Assembly: GCA_947462335.1 (NCBI GenBank) | Contig: OX381704.1 | Coordinates: 121,578,065 to 121,642,064 of the forward strand | Direction: 5' to 3' | Length of the DNA stretch: 64,000 bases | From: Harmothoe impar | Taxonomy: Eukaryota; Annelida; Polychaeta; Phyllodocida; Polynoidae | Position numbers and translations under genes: made by a program | The notes under the pieces: generated by a model | Seen by the model: only the letters and a program-made list of their open reading frames with translations | Databases searched by the model: none | Told to the model about the DNA's origin: nothing | In this document: one piece after another, positions 60,801 through 64,000 of the stretch | How the letters are laid out: each line of letters opens with the position of its first letter | Position numbering within the stretch: position 1 is the stretch's first letter

Positions 60801-63800
60801 CTCGCGTATAAGCCGCACCCCTAACTTTGACAGTTTATATAAGCCGCCGAGGGGGTCTGAAAATTGTTAATTTGGTACTTTAGTATACTTATAAAAACTC
60901 TCGTATAAGCCGCACCCTATATAGGCACGTTTGGTATCAAAAGAAAGCTGAGTCTGACTCGCGTACTAGCCGCGGCTTATACGCGAGGTTTTACGGTAGG
61001 TAAAATTTTACTACTTAAAAAGAACTTTTCCTCCATTTTATACAGCCAATAGGATCTGGAAAATAAGAGGATTAAACAAGAGAAACTTTGCATTAAAATC
61101 TATCCTTGCGTCCCCTCTCTTTTCTACTAAAACGCCCCCCCCCATCATGCCGTCCATATAGGGTTAAACAACCTTTAAGGATGGCATGATACCTTAATGC
61201 ATCCCTGGCGAGTAACTCGCCAGGGCTGCATTCAAGTATCATACAGGCCTTACGGGTTGATATAAACACGAAGGGTCGGCATGATGCACCAATGCAGCAC
61301 CGGCGAGTTACTCACCGGGGCTCCATTGGTGCATCTTGACGACAAATGTCATCCTTTAGTGGCATCCGTCCTTACAGCGTTAAACAAACTTTAAGGTAAC
61401 ACACAGTAGACTCACCTTGACCCAGTTCTTCTTGAGCTCGATGACTCTCTCTGCATCGGCCAGAGCCTCCTCAAAGTGGTTGGTGCGCACGTAGGCCAGG
61501 GAGCGGGCGTTGAACACCATCTCGTTGTCAGGGGCCAGGGCGGCCGCCCGGGAGAAGAGCGCCACCGCCTGGGGCAGGTAGCCCTTCTTGTAGGCTGCCG
61601 ACCCCTCCAGCATCATGGCTGCTACCTGTTACATACCTCACATGTGTAGTGTAGGGTAGGGTAGGGAAGGGTAGTGTAGGGTAGGGTAGTGTGTGTAGGG
61701 TAGTGTAGGGTAGGGTAGGGTAGGGGTAGTGTAGGGTAGTGTAGGGTAGTGTGTGTAGGGTAGGGTAGGGTAGGGTAGTGTGTGTAGGGTAGTGTAAGGT
61801 AGGGTAGGGTAGTGTAGTGTGTGTAGGATAGGGTAGGGTAGTGTAGGGTAGGGTAGGGTAGTGTGTGTAGGGTAGGGTAGGGTAGTGTAGGGTAGGGTAG
61901 GGTAGGGTAGTGTAGTGTAGGGTAGGGTAGTGTAGGGTAGGGTAGGGTAGGGAAGGGTAGTGTGTGTAGGGTAGGGTAGGGTAGTGTAGGGTAGGGTAGG
62001 GTAGTGTAGGGTAGTGTGTGTAGGATAGGGTAGGGCAGGGTAGGGTAGGGTAGTGTGTGTAGGGTAGGGTAGTGTAGGGTAGTGTAGGGTAGGGTAGTGT
62101 AGGGTAGGGTAGTGTAGGGTAGTGTAGGGTAGGGTAGGTAGGGTAGGGTAGGGTAGTGTAGGGTAGTGTAGGGTAGGGTAGGGTAGTGTAGTGTAGGGTA
62201 GTGTAGGGTAGGGTAGTGTAGGGTAGTGTAGGGTAGGGTAGTGTAGGGTAGGGTAGGGTAGGGTAGTGTAGGGTAGTGTAGGGTAGTGTAGGGTAGTGTA
62301 GGGTAGGGTAGTGTAGGGTAGTGTAGGGTAGGGTAGGGTAGGGTAGGGTAGGGTAGTGTAGGGTAGTGTAGGGTAGGGTAGTGTAGGGTAGTGTAGGGTA
62401 GGGTAGGGTAGTGTAGGGTAGGGTAGTGTAGGGTAGGGTAGGGTAGGGTAGGGTAGGGTAGTGTAGGGTAGTGTAGGGTAGGGTAGTGTAGGGTAGTGTA
62501 GGGTAGGGTTGGGTAGGGTAGGGTAGTGTAGGGTAGTGTAGGGTAGGGTAGGGTAGGGTAGGGTAGGGTAGGTAGGGTAGGGTAGGGTAGGGTAGGGTAG
62601 TGTAGGGTAGTGTGTGTAGGGTAGTGTAGTGTAGTGTAGTGTGTGTAGGGTAGGGTAGGGTAGGCTACCTGTTACATACCTCACATGTGTAGTGTAGGGG
62701 ACGGGGGACGCATCATATTAGGGGCCAGAAAAACATGTTCTGTTCAGGTATTCCACCCAAGCATTTTTTTTGAGCCTGTCCTCATGGAAGGCAATTTTGC
62801 GATTTCACTACTAAATTTTAAAAATGTCATGAGAAATTTTCTCTCCTAATCCTTCAAAAAAAAAAAGGATTTTTTAAAAAACAAAAAATTGACCCTATTT
62901 TTTGGGGGGCTGTTACCTGAACACAACGGGCTCTTTTTTCTCCTTTTTTCATGCCTAGTAGTAGTTACTGTTAGGCACGGCCAGGCTGTGGGCCTCCCGA
63001 CTACTGGTGGCTGCACCTTCATGCAGGGTAAGGCCAAAAAAAATTAATTGTTGAGTAACATGGCCCGGAAAAAAAAGGGTGGGTAGGTCGATTTTTTTTT
63101 TTACCGATTTTTTTCATAGGATTTTGAGACAAAATTCCTCCTATTTTCGTATAATTTTCAGAAAAAATATATTTCAGTTAAAAAAAAGTGGTATTTGGTA
63201 GAAAAAACATAAAAATGCCTCCCCCCCATAAAAATAATTTGGGTAGGACCAAAAAAATGGGGTCGCTAGGGATACCTGAACACAACTTTCTTTTTTTTTG
63301 CCTAAGGTGGTTGGTGGGAATCACTTGCACTTCTCTTCCTTTACATAACATCGCATGCTCACTTGAACAAGGGTCAGGTGCAAATTAAACTCTGAAAACC
63401 ATGCAGTTGTTTTAAAGACCTATAGCGGCCTATTGGGGGTCCAAACTGGGATATCACGGTTAGGTTGTCCACATGAGGCTGGCAGCTCAAGCGTAGACCT
63501 ATCACGATGGAATGATTCTTTTTCCTTTTGGGCCTGGCGTACACCTACAAGGGTAAAAGCCTAAACTGGGTTCCAGATATGTATTTGGGCAAAAGTCAGC
63601 GTATTTCTGGATATCAAATCTCTGCCCATCTTTTAGGTCTGATGCCGATAATTCTTCGAGAGTCCAGAAGGCCCAATCATGTGCTGTGACTTAGCTGTCC
63701 TATGGAGGGTCAACGCACCGGTCTGGAATCACGTCTTTACCAACGCACATCAAGTATCCAGCCGAGGTCTACGTTTCTTGATGTAATCCGTGTCCCAATA

Positions 63801-64000
63801 GACTGTGCCTACCAAACATACAGGTAGAGATCCTGCGACTCTTCGAGCTTTCCGAACTCCAAGTACTGAAAGCCGGAGTGAGGGGGTGAGCCGAAGACAT
63901 TAATCCTGCTTCTTCAACATGTGCTGCAGCAAGGGTTCTTTCACTTGCCGCACTCAATGACCCTGTCAGTGGACGTACCTTGGTGCCGCCTTTGTTGCTT
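48077..64000 (-). CDS. STIP1: STIP1/Hop-like Hsp70-Hsp90 co-chaperone
   Basis: Cytosolic adaptor that passes clients from Hsp70 to Hsp90. Exons in gene order: (64000)-63979 tentative and partial, 61625-61416, 60599-60458, 59179-59026, 58347-57657, 54582-54456, 53945-53843, 53596-53476, 52388-52130, 49729-49626, 48869-48709, 48155-48077. All phases agree; exons after the first give 716 codons plus TAA (human STIP1 543 aa). Domain order is TPR1, DP1, linker, TPR2A, TPR2B, DP2, as in Hop. Extra length is in the DP1-TPR2A linker. The clamp residues of TPR2A and TPR2B are kept, those of TPR1 partly lost. The start codon was not found: the TPR1 exon opens in frame as VAAMMLEG from a GTAACAG acceptor, and an upstream SNKGGTK|gtacg donor at 63979 could feed it. 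It may be the STIP1 orthologue or a diverged paralogue. Confidence 0.9.
48870..49113. repeat. 35-bp array repeating the STIP1 DP2-exon acceptor
   Basis: Seven units. In gene sense each ends TTTGTGTTTACAGGAGG, and the true acceptor is TTTACAG|GAGGCGCTGGACGG at 48869. Decoys keep the AG and the exon's first bases (GAGG) and then diverge (GTCTGGTACAATG). Confidence 0.92.
49626..52388 (-). CDS. STIP1: STIP1: TPR2B domain
   Basis: Exons 52388-52130 and 49729-49626. They read [69 protein letters not shown], then [28 protein letters not shown]. The carboxylate-clamp positions (Lys and Asn of KKLGN, Asn of FSNRA, Lys and Arg of KGYLRK) are all present, so binding of an EEVD peptide is plausible. The intron is 2.4 kb and mostly one array that repeats the upstream exon's end. 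Confidence 0.95.
49802..50325. mobile_element. Relative of the AGCTTTGCGGAC element
   Basis: Ends GGCTGCATACATTTTTTTATC and inverted GATTATCAATTTTATGCAGCC lead into CAGCTTTGC; interior 'cctcctgcacc' words as at 1929-2283. Intronic, non-coding. Confidence 0.65.
50635..52129. repeat. 37-bp array repeating the STIP1 TPR2B-exon donor
   Basis: Roughly 30 units. In gene sense each reads GTGTATCCGCCTCCACCCC, AAGTTTG|gtgagtacccagt, which is the end of the true exon (GAGTGTATCCGCCTCGACCC, CAAGTTTG at 52130) plus its donor. Variants alternate GGAGTC and GGAGGC (plus strand). The array is interrupted by a MITE at 51795-52016. Frames of up to 402 codons through it are artefacts. Confidence 0.95.
51795..52016. 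mobile_element. CCGTAAA-family MITE inserted in the 37-bp array
   Basis: Ends TACCGTAAATTCTCGCGTATA and inverted TACGCGAGAATTTACGGTA. The neighbouring array units read GGGTACTCACC; here GGGTA precedes CCGTAAA and TACTCACC follows TTTACGG, so TA was duplicated and the element proper is 51797-52014. Confidence 0.9.
52429..52871. mobile_element. CCGTAAAA-family MITE, 'TATAAGTCGATTTTT' type
   Basis: Ends TACCGTAAAATCTCTCTTATA and inverted GGCGAGGTTTTACGGTA; interior like the copy at 30702-31124. It starts 41 bp upstream (in gene sense) of the 52388 acceptor. Confidence 0.8.
53476..54582 (-). CDS. STIP1: STIP1: TPR2A domain
   Basis: Exons 54582-54456, 53945-53843 and 53596-53476: [100 protein letters not shown]. 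The clamp residues that bind the Hsp90 MEEVD tail (Lys and Asn of KNKGN, Asn of RTNRA, Lys and Arg of AKAFSR) are all present. The acceptor of the second exon (53945) sits in a two-copy repeat of GTATAAACAGGTCATACATT. Confidence 0.95.
54649..54978. mobile_element. GGGAGTG-family MITE
   Basis: Left GGGAGTGATCATTTATAAA, right ATTGAAAAATGAGCACTCCCT; interior G/C-runs with GCGCATTACTATGCCTC. In the STIP1 intron. Confidence 0.7.
54990..56500. other. STIP1 intron: dispersed 'cgagttactcgccagggctgcat' words and ATCGACAAGTGACATG repeats
   Basis: 55010-55260 and 55790-55860 carry inverted copies of GGCGAGTTACTCGCC with GCATCATGCCGACC; the same family occurs near 22200, 26250, 58690 and 61160-61340. 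55480-55680 repeats AAAATCGACAAGTGACATG, also found near the palindrome centre (9756-9890). No exon is seen. Confidence 0.6.
56501..57656. other. STIP1 intron, no gene seen
   Basis: Contains a second copy of 'acatggtctgtcccaggtta' with a G-run near 57070 (first copy near 56450-56505), so a short dispersed repeat. Otherwise unremarkable. Confidence 0.5.
57657..58347 (-). CDS. STIP1: STIP1: end of DP1 and long repeat-bearing linker
   Basis: One 691-bp exon. It opens [21 protein letters not shown], the last helices of DP1 (human LQDPRIMTTLSVLLGVDL). Then follow a Gly/Phe/Pro repeat (AGGGFP, four times), an acidic stretch ([13 protein letters not shown]), a Lys/Arg patch ([14 protein letters not shown]), about nine seven-residue ESNMAAG repeats, and a basic end [12 protein letters not shown] before gtagac. 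The linker between DP1 and TPR2A is much longer than in human Hop. Both repeats are coding minisatellites with 21-bp units. The frame beyond 57657 (VDGRVHDPC...) is intron. Confidence 0.9.
58391..58617. mobile_element. CCGTAAAA-family MITE, 'CGTCTTAAAG' type
   Basis: Begins TATACCGTAAAACCACGG and ends CAGGGTTTCACGGTAG, with GGGGTCGTCTTAAAG repeats inside. Starts 44 bp upstream (gene sense) of the 58347 acceptor. Confidence 0.7.
59026..59179 (-). CDS. STIP1: STIP1: DP1 domain, first part
   Basis: Reads [50 protein letters not shown], matching the human NPFNMPNLYQKLESDPRTR to LIEQL segment. Phase 1 in, phase 2 out (AA|gtaagc). DP domains bind clients and help pass them between the TPR sites. 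A 52-bp repeat with GAATTATAAGTTAGGGTAG (three copies, 59203-59340) starts about 24 bp upstream of its acceptor in gene sense. Confidence 0.92.
59901..59998. repeat. Perfect 41-bp inverted repeat with 16-nt loop
   Basis: Arms 59901-59941 and 59958-59998 (TCACTGGTTACTGCACTCAC at the outside) pair without mismatch. In the STIP1 intron next to CGTATTTCACGCTG repeats (59725-59757) that also resemble the flank of the hairpin at 44115. Confidence 0.92.
60458..61625 (-). CDS. STIP1: STIP1: TPR1 domain
   Basis: Exons 61625-61416 and 60599-60458: [52 protein letters not shown], then [40 protein letters not shown]. The three-TPR pattern with a capping helix is clear. Against human TPR1 (K8, N12, N43, K73, R77), K73 and R77 are kept (VKGYVRK), but K8 aligns with Met, N12 with Ser (EGSAAY for KGNKAL) and N43 with Ala (FNARS for YSNRS). 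Such a domain may not hold the Hsp70 EEVD tail in the usual way. Confidence 0.9.
60773..60998. mobile_element. CCGTAAAA-family MITE, 'CGTATAAGCCGCACCC' type
   Basis: Ends TACCGTAAAACCTCGCGTATA and inverted TATACGCGAGGTTTTACGGTA, 226 bp, nearly perfect. TA on both sides is the target duplication. The interior is nearly the same as in the MITE at 51795. Confidence 0.88.
61640..62695. repeat. 1-kb GGGTA/GTGTA pentanucleotide array
   Basis: Mixed GGGTA and GTGTA units, next to the acceptor of the first visible STIP1 TPR exon. The sequence CTACCTGTTACATACCTCAC occurs at both ends (61623 and 62667): the acceptor itself on the left and its copy on the right. It resembles but is not the TTAGGG telomere repeat. 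The 348-codon minus-strand frame (YPTLP) is an artefact. Confidence 0.95.
62720..63978. other. Upstream STIP1 intron or flank
   Basis: Two GGGTAGGTCG-family element copies (fragment 62720-62960; 63056-63306), then 63310-63978 without recognisable features. The only splice-like signal is the AAG|gtacg donor at 63979 in minus sense. Confidence 0.5.

Noticed and set aside
61638..62684. 348-codon minus-strand frame rich in YPTLP
   Set aside because: It is the GGGTA/GTGTA pentanucleotide array read through; no splice or start context and no family.
61640..62695. Interstitial telomere from a chromosome fusion
   Set aside because: Pentameric GGGTA with GTGTA variants, not TTAGGG, and it sits inside a STIP1 intron bordered by a duplicated splice site.

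Overview
This is animal nuclear DNA, and the best fit is amphioxus (Branchiostoma), an inference rather than a proof. The genes have animal exon-intron structure. They encode orthologues of COG2, ARID4A/B and STIP1 (Hop) that are clearly metazoan but far from vertebrate copies. The introns are full of short TA- or TTA-flanked elements. Many tandem arrays repeat a splice junction together with a piece of the neighbouring exon, and I recall (unverified) that minisatellites of this kind were reported from amphioxus under the name 'mirage'. There are no operons, ribosome binding sites or CRISPR arrays.

Layout. 1-4692, minus strand: the 5' end of COG2, three coding exons, continuing past the left edge. 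6148-14958: an 8.8-kb almost loopless palindrome flanked by ACCT on both sides. Each arm carries an intact copy of the same unrecognised 288-codon gene, and the two copies point at each other. 17480-17790: a CpG-rich promoter-like stretch. 17790-41390, plus strand: an ARID4A/B-like chromatin gene. My 20-exon model keeps frame at every junction and gives about 1702 residues. A 3' UTR exon follows, with a poly(A) signal at 43959. 44000-46800: intergenic DNA with short elements and a perfect hairpin. 46800-64000, minus strand: a STIP1/Hop-like co-chaperone, tail to tail with ARID4. Its 3' end is complete and its first exon is at or beyond the right edge.

The three cellular genes are housekeeping genes with separate jobs: COG2 in Golgi tethering, ARID4 in SIN3-HDAC chromatin repression, and STIP1 in Hsp70-Hsp90 handover. 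I see no sign that they work as one system.

The two most unusual things are the gene-bearing palindrome and the density of splice-junction arrays. At about eight exon edges in ARID4 and STIP1 the true donor or acceptor sits at the edge of an array of near-copies of itself (about 1 to 30 copies). Two arrays were later hit by transposons, so the uninterrupted repeats give the empty target site and therefore exact element ends. Most long open frames here (poly-YPTLP, GTHQTW, CGVQPSCGG and similar) are arrays read through and are not proteins.
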